Of a DNA stretch of 64,000 nt, positions 12,101-60,515 are shown piece after piece. Made by a program: the position numbers and the translations under genes. The DNA comes from Gymnorhina tibicen. Lineage: Eukaryota; Chordata; Aves; Passeriformes; Artamidae. The notes beneath the pieces are model-generated. The model had not been told where the DNA came from. It made no database searches and saw only the letters and a list, made by a program, of their open reading frames with translations. How positions within the stretch are numbered: position 1 is the stretch's first letter; the number at the start of each line of letters is the position of its first letter. The stretch lies in assembly GCA_013399875.1 (NCBI GenBank), contig VXAZ01005693.1, forward strand, positions 1 to 64,000. Reading direction: 5' to 3'.

Positions 12101-14454
12101 CCTGGAAGCAAATATCCCCATTTGGCCTCCAGTAGAGCATTTCATGCTCTGCCCTATTACATTCTCTCAGGATACCAGGTGATAAGATTCGCCACATTCT
12201 TCTTTCTTAGTAAATAGATTTCAAACCTTTTTTATTCAATTTTCCACTGTCCTTCAAATCTTTGATTATTTCCCCTCCAAAATGCGTCCCACAGCCCTGC
12301 AATATACTTAATTCAGATCAGCAAGTCTCTGCTTGAGCTGCTTGTTACTCCTTTTCTAATACAAATATTGCATTTAGGTTGGATTTTGTGGATTTTTTTC
12401 TCTCCTGCCACCTTTCCTGATTTGACAGGTTCTCACAAAATCCTTAGAGAGACATCTGCAGGTTCATGTGCCAGTTCTCAACAGAATTTTTGCACAGGAG
12501 TTATTCTGGACGCCAACATTGCTTTAATTCCCTTCTGTGTCCATCCATGGATTTACTTACATTTCCATTCAAATGCTTCTTGTTTGCCAAGGAAAATATG
12601 ATCCCATGTTGACAATAGTCTTCACTGAAAATTAAGGAGATTATTTACCTCATGTTTATAATATATGTAGATAGATCAACTTTAAAGCTATCCAAAACCT
12701 CATCCCTGCCCCATTTTAAACCAAACTCACATCTTCTTTACTTTTTCTTCTCCTTTCTTATATAGCCAGTGATTTATTTATTACTGTTTCGGCTTCCTAT
12801 TCATGGTCTAATTCTCTTTTACACTGGAAATTCTCACTCATTTTGTTTTCTGAACTTTAAACTGCAGCTTTCTTTTATCACAGCCTTCCTTCCCCTCCCT
12901 CTAAGATCTCTGCTTGCTGCTAACACTTTTTCAGGTAGTTATTTATCTGTTCAGGTTTCACTCTCTATACTTGAGACAGAGACCCCACTTTTTTTTTTTT
13001 TTTTTTTTTTTTACATTGAAAATGTCATTTTGATCGAAAACCACTAGGAGGAAGCATTCAACAAGTTTCCCTGTCCAGATGTACATCCCAGTTTTAATTT
13101 TATTAAATTCAGATAGTTTTGAGAGGAAATAGGACCCTGTTGGGTGTCACGGTTCCCCTTGAAAGCGCTGTGGCACGTAACCCCTTGAAAACACTTGTAA
13201 CTATTTACCTTCCAGTCAAACTGGCTTCTCTGCTCCTGCTAAAGACAATTTGGTGACTCCATCCTCTGAAGAACAGAAGCCACCTCTAATTTACAGCTTA
13301 ATTTTTCCCCGACTATTCTATTTGTCTTTTAAACATTTTTCTCCCTCGCTTGTATTTTCCCACCTGCTTTTATTTACTGAGAGTTACGGTGCATCCTCTC
13401 AGCTGTTGTTTCTAGGCTGAACAAACTGAACTTGAATCTCTCTTCATATCACAGATTATTATTCACCCTAGCATTGCTTCCCAGTACATGATCTAGTTTT
13501 AATTCACAACTGTTGAATTACAAAGGTGTCTGGTGAACAGGAGGAAAAAATGCCGCCTTTCTTTCAAGCACAATTGGAGTTTCATGCCATGAAGCTCCAT
13601 CAGTTTGCCCAAGAGCTGAGAAACACTGAAATAAATTATTCACGTGGTTCAATTAATTACAGTCTCAATGGTAAAGTCAGTTTAGCTTATGCTACAGGTC
13701 CTGAAGAAAATACTGCTGAAGAAAATAGCTTTTTATTCATTAGTTTCTTTTTTTTTCTCCAAGCCACCTTTAGCTCTTTTGACTGGTTTGCAGATACTCA
13801 GGGATTTTCCACTAGTTTGATTTTCTGTGAAGAACGTGTGTGCCTTAGGTGGTGAAATAAAGCCCACTACAGAGAGGTACAGATGTTCTGGAATTCTCAT
13901 GTAATTTCTCATTTTATTTATTGTTCCACATCACTATCAAAGGAATAAACTGATACATCGTGTTGTTGAGCTTGTGTTTCTTATGGGCTGTCAAAGGGAA
14001 AAGCTCTCAGGCCTCAGTTTTTTCTTCTCTCTATTAATGACCTCTTTAAAAATGCAATAATTCAGGGTAAAATTTTAAGTAATATATAGTTTATGGAAGA
14101 GGTAACTGTTGAAGAGACAAGGCTGCTAATGCAGCCTGGCTAAAATAATGACTAAAATCACATGAAATATTTCTCTGAATGACCAAAAAGGACAGCAATC
14201 CATCTGCATGTCACACAGCCATCACAGGAAAGCCTGATGTTTGTAAGAACATCAGTAGGATCCAAAATTAAGAGGCTCAGAGGAGAACCAGAAAGTTTTG
14301 TAGGATTATTTCTTTATAAGGGCATATTTCTAACTGCTGTGCTTATATTCTGAATTTTGTCTCCCAAATGGTTGGGACCTTCTTGTGGCTTGTAAGATTT
14401 TCTTGTGGCCTTTCATTACTTAAAGAAGGCTCATAAGAAAGATGGAGGGACACT
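9154..14454. other. Gene-free flank
   Basis: Unique-looking AT-rich DNA with only chance ORFs. It contains a 24-nt poly-T at 12989-13012 and a C/A-rich stretch near 10.66-10.74 kb. No splice-linked coding segments were recognised. Confidence 0.5.
12989..13012. repeat. Poly-T tract (24 nt)
   Basis: Uninterrupted T run, the longest homopolymer noticed in the window. Confidence 0.9.
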
Positions 14455-14459
14455 TTTTA

Positions 14460-14728
14460 TCAGGGTTTTAGACTGAAAGAAGGTAGGTTGAACTTGGACA
14501 TAAGAAAGACTTTTCTTGCAATAAGGATGGTGATGCCCTGTCATAGGCTGTCCAGAGAAGCTGTGGCTGCCCCATCCCTGGAAGTGTCCAAGGCCAGGTT
14601 GGACAAGGCTTGGAGCAACCTGGGCTAGTGGAAAGTGTCCCTGCTCATGTCAAGGGGGTGGAACGAGATGGTCGTTTAGGTCCCTCCCAGCCCAACCCAT
14701 TCTTTGATTCTGTGATTAAAGAACATGG
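14460..14728 (+). repeat. CR1 3' region
   Basis: Plus-oriented CR1 with GAAGCTGTGGCTGCCCCATC, AAGGCCAGGTTGGACAAGGC and terminal GATTCTGTGATT. Confidence 0.88.
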
Positions 14729-16794
14729 CAAGGGAACTGTCTTCCCTAAAACAATATCACCTTTACTCAGAGTTTCTGCAGAAGGTAAAGTTCACCCTAG
14801 AGGGTATTTGTCATTTCTTACACCAACAAACAACTCAGTTAGGGTACCAAATGAATTTTGGCATCTGATCTCCTACACTGGTGGAGCTCTGGTTCAGTTT
14901 CAGGGTGGCCTTTCCAGAGAGAAGGACGTCAGTGAGGCTTGTATGTATCTCACCAACAATTAACTGTTCTTACAGTCAAAAATACTTCTGCCTGGCACAC
15001 AAACTGGCAAAGATGAGTCACACCACATTTAGGTATGGATGTTTAATACAATTTCCTGCGAGGGTGCAATGTCAGGACTGTTCAGTGCCCTCCCAAACCC
15101 ATGAGAAAGATGCATGTGGCTCTTTACTGCTCCTCAATGGATCCTGCACATCGTGGGAAGCTGACATTGAACAGGCTGGAGCTGGGAAACACCATCCCAC
15201 CAGTGCCATAGAGTCAGCTCCTCAGCTGTGGTTGTTCACGTGCTATGAAAGTGGTTAAAAATAATTTTAGCGAAATACACCCATTTAATTTCATTAATTC
15301 TTTTATAGTTGTTAGATTTATCTCTTATTTGAAGGAATAGAGCCCCTGGGTTCCAAAGGCACAGAGCTGTTGACTTTTCTGGTATAACACAGATTCACTG
15401 TGCACCTTAAAATCTGAGGGAATATTAGTCAAAGCTAATTAAAGTGCTACCATTTCAGGAATGGCTAGGGAGAAGCTAAGGGAATACCACAGATGAAACT
15501 AAAAGGTACTATAAATATTATTTATTTGCATCAGTCTTCAGACAATATTAACTGAAAACAGAGTCTCATTATTAGGTGTAATTTACCATTCATAGTAAAA
15601 GAGAATTTCTGTCCAAAAAGCTCACAATCTGAAGAGGTGGAAAAGACAGGAGAAGAAAGCAACACAAGACATAAGAATATAACTGCAACCACAGAGAAGG
15701 GGCATTCAGGAGAGAATAAAACTTGCTGCAGGTTGCAAACAAGTGCACAGGAGATCCCACTCAGTCAGAAAACCCGGGTTCTTTTCTGGCTGAAATCAGT
15801 GTGGAGGGAAAAGCTCGCCTGAGCATTGCTAGAACCTGCCAAACCCAACAGTGATCACACAGCTGCAACCTTGTAACTAAGAAAAATAAAAAGCATCTTA
15901 AACTTTAAAGACGTTAGTGTATGCAAGAAATTAAACTGTCAGGGGTAATTGTGACTACGTCTAGTATATGACAAAGGAAAACACAACAGTCCTCAGACAG
16001 CAAAGTGCATCAGCTGGAAGTAACTCCAAAGTACACGTACAAAGGACAAAAGATTAGGTAGTGTTTGGGCATAGGTTTTTCTGAGAAGCCCAAGATGTAA
16101 GGACGTGAGGATAAAGGACTTTGTAAGGAAAATATGGTAAGACGAGAAACCATGAGAACCCATCTGCACACGTAGTTCCATGAGAAGTAGAATTTATGAT
16201 TACATCCTTAGTCTTGTGTTAACCCCAAACTCAAGTAATTCAGCACAGATTTCCTAAATGCCCACATTACTGGTAATTTGGTTTCTTCTAATCTTTGCAG
16301 GAGAGAGAAGACTGGTTCTCCCATCAGAGAAGCACAGGCAGGAGGGAGAAAGGCTCCTACCTCCAATGGAACACACCCATGGCCATGGATGATGTTCATC
16401 ACCACAACCAAGCAAAGCTCTGATGGGTCCCATGTGGAGCTCCCCAGCCTGGGTTTCTGGTGTCCAAGGGAGTGGCTGAAGTCATATTACCAATTTCCAG
16501 CCAGTGGAAATGTTGATTCGTGTTTCTCTTCTCTACCACATTGTCAAGAATGAACTTGAACACGAAACTTAACCATTAGGTGAAGTCTGAGGAAAGTATG
16601 TAATAAACACAATTTTTTATGGAGTGACTGACAACACAGCTGCCCTCACCTCACTGCCAGAGGAAACCAGGTAAAAAAAAATCTCACTGGAAAAACATAA
16701 AGCAAGATTTTGCTCTGTTCAGTATGACTTCTGTAATACTAAGAGTTGTATTTATTATTTCATTAAACTTCAGCAACACAATTATGATCACGTA
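14729..16794. other. Gene-free stretch between CR1 and the SCN10A 3' end
   Basis: Chance ORFs up to 125 codons. No domain or repeat was recognised. Confidence 0.5.
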
Positions 16795-17392
16795 CATGCC
16801 TTGGTTTATTCTGTAAATCGATCATATGGGAAGAAATCCACTACACTGTGGAATATCTGTGGATCATGCAGGGTCTATGTTTGTGGCACATCTGTCCCCA
16901 AACAAAAAAAAAAGAGATTTAAAAAATCAGCAGCCATTTGCTAAACAGGTTTATAATGATAGTATCAATTAGGAATGGAATAAATTTTAACCCCTTTCCA
17001 TTCCTCAATTTATACTCATATTGACATCCATTTTCTGTTCTCCAGTAGATCCACTGGTGCTTGGACTTTTCTCTGCTTCGTGTACAGGGGAAATATCAGC
17101 TGAGGTTGCCTATCAGTGCTGTGGACATGCCACAGCACTCAGGTAGTGTGAGACCTGCTGTGCAGTGAGATTCCCTTGATCAAACAGATTCAAAACCTTT
17201 CTCTGAACATGTAAATATTGAAGAAAACTGCACACAGCAGAGCTAAAGGCCATGATTCTTCAGTTGCCGTAATTAACTGATCACCATCAACAGACCTGGT
17301 TTCACAGGGAGGCTGCCTCAGCTGACATGTATTTACAATATCATCTTCTGTGAAAATTTAAAAATATTCTTAACAACTTTGTCACCAATTAA
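16795..17392 (-). other. SCN10A: Putative SCN10A 3' UTR with poly(A) signal
   Basis: After the TAG, about 580 nt of non-coding sequence lead to the first canonical AATAAA on the minus strand (16810-16805). A second lies at 16756-16751. I saw only TATAAA-type variants closer to the stop. The cleavage site is inferred. Confidence 0.45.
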
Positions 17393-51374
<33,982 letters not shown>

Positions 51375-51403
51375 TTTTCATGCTTCTCTTCCTGTCACTA
51401 ATT
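51375..51403 (-). other. SCN10A: Probable 5' UTR part of the first coding exon
   Basis: Upstream of the ATG, on the minus strand, a pyrimidine-rich stretch ends TTTGGACAG with the AG at 51405-51404. That would start the exon at 51403. This fits a separate upstream noncoding exon, as in other sodium channel genes, but neither that exon nor a promoter could be identified. A second AG nearer the start is an alternative. Confidence 0.4.
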
Positions 51404-51409
51404 CTGTCC

Positions 51410-54400
51410 AAACAATAGAAACAAGTAGAAAGGAAGTCAAGTAATTCCAAAACAGGTAAGTTATGGAAATGAAACAACTGTTTGCCCGTGCATGGCTAAG
51501 AACATCAACTTTCTGAACCATCAGTTTTCAAAAAGAAAAAAAAAAGATATGATGAATACCTTTTCCACTGAAAAGTCTGCTCGGTACTTTTTTTTATTAT
51601 ATGCACTGATAGGATGTGAACAAACCTCTATAAACTTAAGAGTGTATTAGAAGCACCTCATTTAAGATACACATTATCCTAAATGCTCTTGAGCTGCTCA
51701 GAAAAAGACCATACTCTTCTGGTTCAGCCCAATATTTGGAAATGGGACAATAAAACCCATCAAAATGCAATATCAAACATGTGGAGGCTGTCAGCAACAG
51801 GAGGATCAAGTATTAAATTAACTAATGCAGATGGAAATACTCAGATGGAAAGTCCATCCTCCTGGAGCACAGGAATGAGCAGTGTCCTAGAGGGTTTAAT
51901 TTGTGACCCACAGAGTCAGTACTGACTGATGGAGGACAGAAATGCTTGATCTGACAAAGTTTATACTTTATGCCTTCTTGCCAGGACAGAAAAAAAGTGA
52001 CAATAGATTAGAAAAACATTTTGTGCTTTTGATGAAGAAATCTAGTCAGGTTTTGGATAGAGTCCATCTACTGAATGCTACCTGAGCCCACGCTTCAGAA
52101 GGAGATTTCTCTAAAGTATTTTCTTTGATTATGACCTCTGGGAAAATGTTGTTAATTCAGTAAAGGGTCAGGGAACTCCTGAGCAGTGCAGCCCCACCTG
52201 CATACTGTCCAATGATCCCACCCAGTCCAGGGCTCTCCCTGAGGTGGCTCACTGCTGAGCAGGCACAGAAGAAGGTCACGTTAGAGGCACACAAGTCAGG
52301 TTTTTCCATTCAGAAGCTGCCACCAGCACTTCAAGTGTTCTTCAAAGTTGACTCCGTAACAGCAGTGAGAACTTAATCTTGAAGTTTAAGTCCTCCTGCC
52401 TGACAACATGTTCTTCCACCCTTCCCTTCCAGACACTACATGGAACACCCCAGGAAAACACAGCCTGAATCAAGAGGCTTTGTTTTACTTTGTAAACAAT
52501 TTTTTTTGTGGGCTGACTGCCTGTATCTTCCCGTGCTGTGCATCGCCTTTTCATTTCTCCCCAGATACAACATGATTTCAGTTGACCTCACATTGCTGAG
52601 CTGTAGGAAACCATTGCTGTGAGAACAACAGCTGGAGGCCAGTGACAAACTAACTGCAGTGAAATTGCTCCATTTTTGCTGTCTGCCTGCCTCTCCCATT
52701 AAAGCAGCAGACAAAATTATGAATATGAGAAGTAACCCTTGCTCCCAGCACAAATTTGCATCATTTCTGGAAGAGAAATAGGACATTCAGGCAAGAATAC
52801 TCATTATTCTGTACTTTTCAAGATCAGGTTAACAGTCTGGAAGCTGTGTGTAGTATTACAGCAAAAACAAAAACTACAACATCCACTCTCAAGATTTCAA
52901 GCCTTCATCTGGACAAAGTGGTGTTTGTTTTGTTGATGTTCAGAGTAATTTAGATGTTGTGGTATCAGTAATGGGAGCTGTGAATGATGCATGAAAAGAT
53001 GCAATTTCTGTGCAGTGCACAGAGGGAATACAATAATTACTTTATTCGCCTTTGTGCCAAATCATCCAAACATACCCATCCCTCCACTTCATAAAAGTTT
53101 GAATCTCACCTGATCTCAAAAGTTCACCATTAAAATTCTGCGTTTGTTGCAGATTTCATTGTGGTTTTACCTCTTCCCTTCTATGAAACCATCTTGTAAC
53201 CTTCCAGAAAGGAAACTTTTCTTCTCACACCATTTTCCCTCAAGACTATTAGAGGGCAGAGGAGACTCTAGGAAAACAGGAGGTTGCTGGCTAAAGCCAA
53301 GGATGGGGAATTAGAAGGAAGCATGAGGGCACATAGAGCCTGGAGTCCTTTGCCAGAGCTGGAGAGCAGGCAGGGTTATCTTTCCTGGTGCTTTTATAAA
53401 TTGCTTCAAACAATTATGGAAAAATTAATTTTTCAAACATTAGGGGAAGGAAATCAAGCCTTGAGCTTGCTGTCTCACATGTCAACAGCAAAATTTCCAT
53501 GAGAACAGCTGCAAGCTGTGGAGCAAAAGGCTAAACTACACTATTCATCCATGGGCAGTTCTGGGCTACTCAGACTAATGCTGAATAAAATCTAACAATT
53601 ATTAGAAATTGATTAATCCAGAAAAAAATATTCCTAATTCCTTCAAGCATCTTTACAAATATCCCCAAAATAATTTCTGTTACTCAGAGTCCCAAGGAGG
53701 ATAGCACACAAAAGACAATTGAGATGTATTTCGTATTTATGTGACCAGATACTGATGGAGCAATTGGACCTAAATAAGAAAATAATGTTAATGCAAAACC
53801 ATTTCCCCACTTTATGTCACAGAAGAAACAAAGAACCATTTTGGCCTTTTCTCAAGACCTGAAATACTTACAAAACAGTGTGATATTTAATATCTCTTGA
53901 AAATAAAAATTTTTCTTATCCTTGTAATTCCTGAAGAGCAGACATTGATAATGAAATCACCATGATCAAAGAATAATGATTTAAATTAAAAATCATAAAT
54001 AAACAAACAAAAACGCATTTATAATTTGTTCTATCAGCTGTCAAACATATTTTCTATGAATTATTTCTCAAATACCAAAACATGTAGCTGGATAGATTTC
54101 CAAAGTAAGGATGCTTTCTTCCAAATGTGTTTTCCTCTTTAGGAATACTCATTGTGAATAGACTGGGAAAGAAGGTTATTGTCAAAGATATTTTTGCTCC
54201 TTTTATTGATATAACAATCACCCCAATTCAGTCCCAGTTAATGAATGAAATTGTTCTCAATTATTTTACTTTTATGGCTTTGTCATCTGTTATAAAAAGA
54301 GCTGAAAAATGTTGACTATTCCTGTGTTCAGCATGACCAAAGTAATTAATATGATCAGAGTGGCCAGGATTACCTTATTTCTTTTTGTTTGTTTGTTTCT

Positions 54401-54665
54401 TTAGCTTGGAAGATTGTTACTCTGCTACACTTAGGCTGTGTTGCATCTTTCTACACCTGAATTTCCAGAGAAGTCAAATTTTTCTAGAACTAAATAAAAA
54501 GAGATGAAAGTAATAGCACATCAAAGTTTCTGTAGAACTGTTCTACTCTTTCCCCAAAAATGTTTCTGTGTTTTGAGACAGATGATTTAATCAAACCAAA
54601 CTGACATTTCCTTAATGGCTCTTAAGATACATATTAAAGTAGCACTTGTATATTAAGACGTGTAA
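51410..54665. other. Upstream flank of SCN10A
   Basis: Expected to contain the promoter and 5' noncoding exon(s), but I could not place them: there is no CpG island or clear first-exon signature. Chance ORFs only. Confidence 0.4.
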
Positions 54666-54669
54666 CTTT

Positions 54670-54892
54670 TTAATCAGAGAATAATTTGAGTTGAAAGGGA
54701 ACTTAGGAGGTTCCCCAAAATGGGTCAGTCATGAGGTCGGCTTTATCCAGACAAATCTTCAAGGACAGAGTCGGCACAGCCCCTTTGAGTAACCGCTTCC
54801 AATACCTGACTGTCTCAACCCATTTGGATCCCTTCCGTTTTAATTTATGCTCCTTGCCTCTTGTCTTCCCACTACACAAAACTCTATCAACA
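54670..54892 (-). repeat. Diverged CR1 fragment
   Basis: GAGTTGAAAGGGAACTTAGG, TTCCAATACCTGACTGTCTC and CTTGCCTCTTGTCTTCCC match an older CR1 type in reverse complement, immediately left of a younger copy. Confidence 0.65.
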
Positions 54893-54904
54893 AAAAAGAA
54901 AGAA

Positions 54905-55322
54905 AATTCATAGCATAATTGAATAGGTTAGGTTGGAAGGGATCCTCAAGATCATCCAGTTCCAATCTCCCTGCCATAGTCAGGGACACCTTCCACTACC
55001 CCAACCTGCTTCAGGCTCCATCCAACTCGGCCTTGAACACTCCCAGGGATGGGGTATCCACAGCTCCTCTGGGCAGCCTGTGCCAGGGCCTCACTGGCCT
55101 CACCACCCTCACAGGAAAGAATTTTTCCTAATATCCAGTCTAAATCTCCTCTCTGTCAGTTTAAAGCCACTGTCCTGTTACTCCATGCTCTTGTCCAAAG
55201 TCCCTCTCCAGCTGGTCTGCTGCCCCTTTAGGCACTGGAAGGGGCTCTAATGTCTCCCTGGAGCCTTTACTTCTCCAGGCTGAACAGCCTCAGGTCTTTC
55301 AGTCTGTCTTTTATTTGAAAGG
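54905..55322 (-). repeat. CR1 3' region
   Basis: GGTTGGAAGGGATCCTCAAG, GGATGGGGTATCCACAGCTC and TTCTCCAGGCTGAACAGCCT are CR1 landmarks in reverse complement. Confidence 0.9.
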
Positions 55323-58300
55323 TAAAATGCAGCCCCCAAAATGCCTCTCTATAAGGAGAGCACATATTACACCCTCTGCAGCCCATTTAGTTACTCCTCT
55401 ATAGCAAGGAACATCTCCCAGGTCTGATTAACACCACCCCGTGCAGCTCCACTGAGATTGCCAAGGGAGGCAGACCCCACACCCTCCTTGCAATCAATAA
55501 AACTGTGAATGCAGAGCAGCTAACGACAAATAAATACAGAGATTGACATAGACACACGAAGAGTGCCAAAAAATGCAACAGATTTTTCTCACTAGTGTGA
55601 GATAAATCCCACTCTTCAAACTGGGATTTACAGTTTACTCTTCTCAGTGCTGGGGAATGAAGGTGGCAAAGAGTGTGGAGATTCACAAAATAATTCACAA
55701 AGACCTGATAAAGCCAGTTAGCATTCATCCAGAAAGCCCTTCTGGGTGGGATTCATCTCACCTCAGTGCAGACATCTTGGAGTTATTTAACTACATCTCC
55801 ATGAGCTCCCAAGCTGCCTGCTGAGACCCCTTTTCACATTTATTTCAGGATGAAATGCCAGTTGACTACAATTGATGACCTGAGATTTGTCAAGTGAGAC
55901 AAGATAAATTCAACTCTTTGCATCCATTGCACCTACTCTTCTCACTGCCCCTACTAATGGACAACTGCTAAACTTCCAAAGATTGGTGATTCTACAGTCA
56001 GTGGTAGGACTGGGCAAACATCATTAGTCACCAGCAGACTGTGAACACATAAAAATTCTGTGATTGCCTAATACTGAATTGTCTCTTTAATGACTACTTC
56101 CAGTACAAGCCTTCTTAGCAATTAGTGAAGCGTTAAGTCACATTTTCTTTTGCCTGGTAAGGGGGCACTAATTTTCAGCTACTTTCCCATCATAAATAAT
56201 TTAAATCTGTGCAGAGATCACTTTCTGTAAGTGCCTGAGCAGTGAATTGACAAGTTGTCAAATGGCCAGCTGCAAGCACTGAGGAAGCACAGAAACGCTG
56301 TGGCAGCACAGGAATGAACCTGAGAGGAAAGAGCTGAAAAGTTTTTAATGACCGTGGATGAGTCCGTTTCTACAGGAGTTAGGATGAGTTAGATGTAATC
56401 ACCTGGTTATTAACATCAGCCCATGAATTTTAACTGGTAGCTTTGGTGTCCCCAAGGAAACAGCCAAAGCATGGAAACAACCTGTTGGTCATCAAGAAGC
56501 ACAAAAGCCTTCAAAAATGACCGGAACAAGATTGTAAAAGCCAACAGCATATGTGACAATGTGGTTTGAGCTGAGTAATCATCCAAGCATTCCCTGCCCA
56601 TCCCTGTCCTTAAGGATAGTGGGTGTAGCCCGAAGACAAGGAAAGATTGGTTGGAAACTCCTTGAGCCAACAGCAGGATGCAGAATCATCTCTCCAACCT
56701 CTGAGGAGCCCAGGGAGTGGAGAAGACCCCAAGGAACCCCCACAGCTCAGGACTATGCATGGCATGGCTGGAGCTGCCTTACAGGAAAGTCATGTGACTG
56801 AAAAATTGCATATATTTGTGATTAAAGGGTGATGATACCACTGATGCTCCACACTGTGGTCTTAAATGGTGGCAGCTGCACAGAGACCTGAAATAACAAT
56901 CTCCTTCCTCTGCTGGGACCAAAAAGATGGATCAGATGCTGGTCAGATGACAGGGCAATAAATCTCAGGTGTGGGGTTTTACAAAACAAAGATAAGAGAC
57001 GGGTCAGGACCCAGCTCTCTCCCAGCTTGAATAAGAAATTGAATATATAGTGATTTAGAAGTGCCATACCAAGAAATATCAGCAGGTCTAGGGGCAGATT
57101 TAAGAAGCATGGCCAGACAGTGGGAATTGCTCATTTTTCATCACTCTGAATTGGGGGAGAGGAGGAGGAAGTGGAGTAGAAAGGGAAATTCATCCATTTC
57201 ACCAAGCTTGGCAGGCAGGGTCCTGCCCAAGGACGACAGTGGGAGGAAGGAGCACTGGCTGCAGCTTACACTTGGCTGCCAGGAGAGGGACAAGTTGTGA
57301 TTTTTAACAGTATATTTTCTATAATGCTGTACTGAACCATCTGCAGATTTTATGGATATTCAAGCTTTGAAGCAAAAAGGGGGAATCTGAATTGTCTTCA
57401 CCAGTAAGGAATGAGAACTATGCTCTCACTGCCTCTAATGTCCAAGAGGTTAAGGACATCCATGTAAGAATTGCTGCAGTTGTTAACCTGGGTTTTTTCG
57501 CATTTGAGATTTAGGGTTTTAAAGGTCAGGCTGACAGTACATCAGATTTTTTTGTCTTTCCACATGTAAGCACTGTTTCAAAAGTGATTAATGTGATTAA
57601 TGGTTCTATAAACTTCTAACTCATATTAACATGACTTGATTACAGCAAATAAAATCTATAGAAACTCATGGTTTGGATTTTGGACTGTTACCATTAACAG
57701 AAAGTACTAAATGCACCAAAAGTATCACAGACTTGCCATTTTGTCATTCTGAAGATTCCTTCTATTGTCTATGTTTTGGTACAGAAAGGTCTCTCAGCAG
57801 CTAAATATATGGACGACAAAACTTAGGACAAAATGCAAGAGAAATATTTCTCCCAAGACCATAACAAAATTCAGATGGTCCATTAAATAAAACCTGAAAG
57901 AAGACCCCTCACCTGTCAATAAAACACAGTGCAAAAAACTTTTAACTTTAAGTTTTGAAAAAACTTAACTTGAATGCACAGTCTAAATCTTAACTTGGAT
58001 TGCCAAAGGTTTAGTAGTTCCATAATTTTATGAAATTTTCAAATTACATGGTCTTCTCTGTGACACAGTTTTCTAAATAAATAAAAACATATCTAATTGG
58101 AAGTTGGTTCTGAACAAACCATTTGCATTAGGTACGTCATTTAATAGCGCAATTTAATAGTGTCACTTAATAAGGACATACAAAACGTCATTAGGTTCCT
58201 CACTTTTCTGTATTAAATTCACTATTTGCCCTTTTCAAATTTTGAAAATTGAAATTTCAAAAAACTTTTCTTTGTGGATATGGAAAATAATCTCTTATCA

Positions 58301-60110
58301 AGGCAAATAATTACAAAGAAAACCAAAATGTAGTACAACAAAAAATTAAAACCTCTGATACATGGAAAAGGAGCAACACCTGTACCATGTGAGGAACCTC
58401 CAGAGCATCTGATTCTCTTAGGTCTCTGTGCTGGTTTCCTCCACAGTTTATCACCCTAATAAAACAGCTTTGTACTACACTTTAAGCAGCTTAGACCCCA
58501 GCCCAATTCCAGTTAAAACCATTTCTTTAGAGGTTTAGCTGCTGTCTCTGTGCTGAGCTGAGCACACCTAAGCTGCTCCTAGCACACAAAAACTATTGCA
58601 GCTGCAAGAGCAAACCTGAAATGTTTAATCTCTTCTGCTTCATCAAAGCAAACCCACCTATTCCTGTGAGTTTCAAAAAGTCTTTTTGAAAGACTTTTCT
58701 ATTGCCAATTCACCACCCAAGAGTAAAATTTATATTCTCTTCATTTGTTCGTTTACTTCCCCATCAATAATCACTTATTAGTTTACTTTGCCCACAGTCT
58801 ATCATGATAAAAGCATTCACTAAGCACAGTACAGCATATTCCACAAATAAAACAGATTTAATTATGCCTTATTCACAAAAAAAAATCTATTTAAGATCCA
58901 TTCTTAAATCTCAAAAACCAAATGTTAGTCTGTATCAGAACAGTATTACTAAGCATAAACCTATGTAAGAGAGAGTAATGTTATAAAACATATGGTTATT
59001 TAATCTTTTCTGTCTTTGCTTTGAATTAAATAGAACTAAAAATATGAACTTTTTATATAAAATATATATATCTGCAATTTTCAGGCACAGAAAAAAACTT
59101 CCTTATATGCCTATTCCCTCCTCTAAGATTCTATTTTTGGCCATAGTTAACCTATTTCAGCAAAATAACAAGTCAAAAACATTGGGAAAGCTCCTGTGCA
59201 AAGGAATAAATAAATACTCACTCCTCCCCACTTCCATTTTTTTTCATGCCACTCAAGAAAAAAAAAATTGCTGCTCAGGTTTCTGAATGATTTTTAGGCA
59301 AATAAAAGGTCACTGAATCCTATAGAAGAATCTACCACAAACCACCTTTCTTTCTAAGAAGAGAAAGTGCAGTAAACCACAGGACTTACATTATTTTCCA
59401 TCCCTCTAAGTGAAGGTTCAAGGAGTCACTTCTATCTGTGCAAGAGAAGCATTATCTCAGTCCAGTTGTTGCCCAAGAAAGAGCTGGAAAAACCTCCTCA
59501 CTGCCTTGATCATCTCTGTGTCCCCTTCCAGCAATCCCTCACCACTCTGGAGATGCTGTTCCTCCAGGAACTGTGCTATTTGTACATGGGGGTGTTGAGG
59601 GAGGCGTCTGTGTGAGCCATGGATGGAGCTGATGTGATTACACAGGGTCTCCCGGGAAAGGCAGAAACCTCTGCTGGGGAGGCTCCAAGCTGAGCATTTC
59701 TCCACGATCTTGTTTCATCCCTGGATTTCTGAGCGTCTTTCGCAGAAAATCAGGAGTGAAGCTGAAAAAAGTGGATGGGAAACACGGAGGAAAATGTGTT
59801 TGTCAACCTCACAGTGGGAGATTTCTGCACTGTAACAGTTCATAAAAGGTGTTGGCCTTTGTATTTTCTTTGATTATCTCAGTTTCAATTCTCTGCTTTA
59901 GTACAGTCCAAAAACACGAGGGTGAATCTATAAAGTGAACTAAAAAACTGTGACAGAAGCTGAGTGGAAGACTGGAAAACTGGTGGCTGTTACCTCTCTC
60001 TATGTGTGTGTGTGTGTGTAAATTTATGTGTGTGTGCATGAACATGCACATATATGTAAATAAAATATCAGTGTATACATAAGATTTATATACATGGCTT
60101 GTTCAGGGTA
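55323..60110. other. Gene-free flank
   Basis: AT-rich, with chance ORFs up to about 110 codons. The 56.4-57.3 kb stretch is less AT-rich and could be an unclassified repeat. No gene was recognised. Confidence 0.45.
60003..60019. repeat. TG dinucleotide microsatellite
   Basis: (TG)8 or so, followed by a shorter TG run near 60028-60036. Confidence 0.85.
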
Positions 60111-60114
60111 TATA

Positions 60115-60515
60115 CATGGTTGTTCCAGGGTTGCTCAGCCTGGAGAAGAGAAGACTCCAGGGAGACTTAGAGCCCCTTCCAGTGCCTAATGGGGCTCCAA
60201 GAGAGCTGGAGAGGGACTTGGGACAAGGGCCGGGAGTGATGGGACAAGGGGAAAAGGCTTCAAACTGAAAGGTAGCAGGATTAGGTGAGATATTAGGATG
60301 AAGTTCTTGCTGTGAGGGTGGTGAGGCCCTGGCATAGGTTACCCAGAGAAGCTGTGGCTGCCCCATCCCTGGAGGTGTTCAAGGCCAGGCTGGACAGGGC
60401 TTGGAGCAACTTGGGATAGTGGAAGGTGTCCCTGCCCACGGCAGGGGGTTGGAACTGGATGATCTTTAAGGTCCCTTCTAACCCAAACCATTCCACGATT
60501 TTGAGATTCATATTA
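60115..60515 (+). repeat. CR1 3' region
   Basis: TTGCTCAGCCTGGAGAAGAG, GCTCCAAGAGAGCTGGAGAG and AAGGTCCCTTCTAACCCAAA followed by a degraded terminal repeat. Plus-oriented CR1 tail. Confidence 0.9.

Noticed and set aside
59457..59705. 82-codon minus-strand ORF as a gene fragment
   Set aside because: It has no recognisable domain, repeats or splice context, and its length is within chance expectation.
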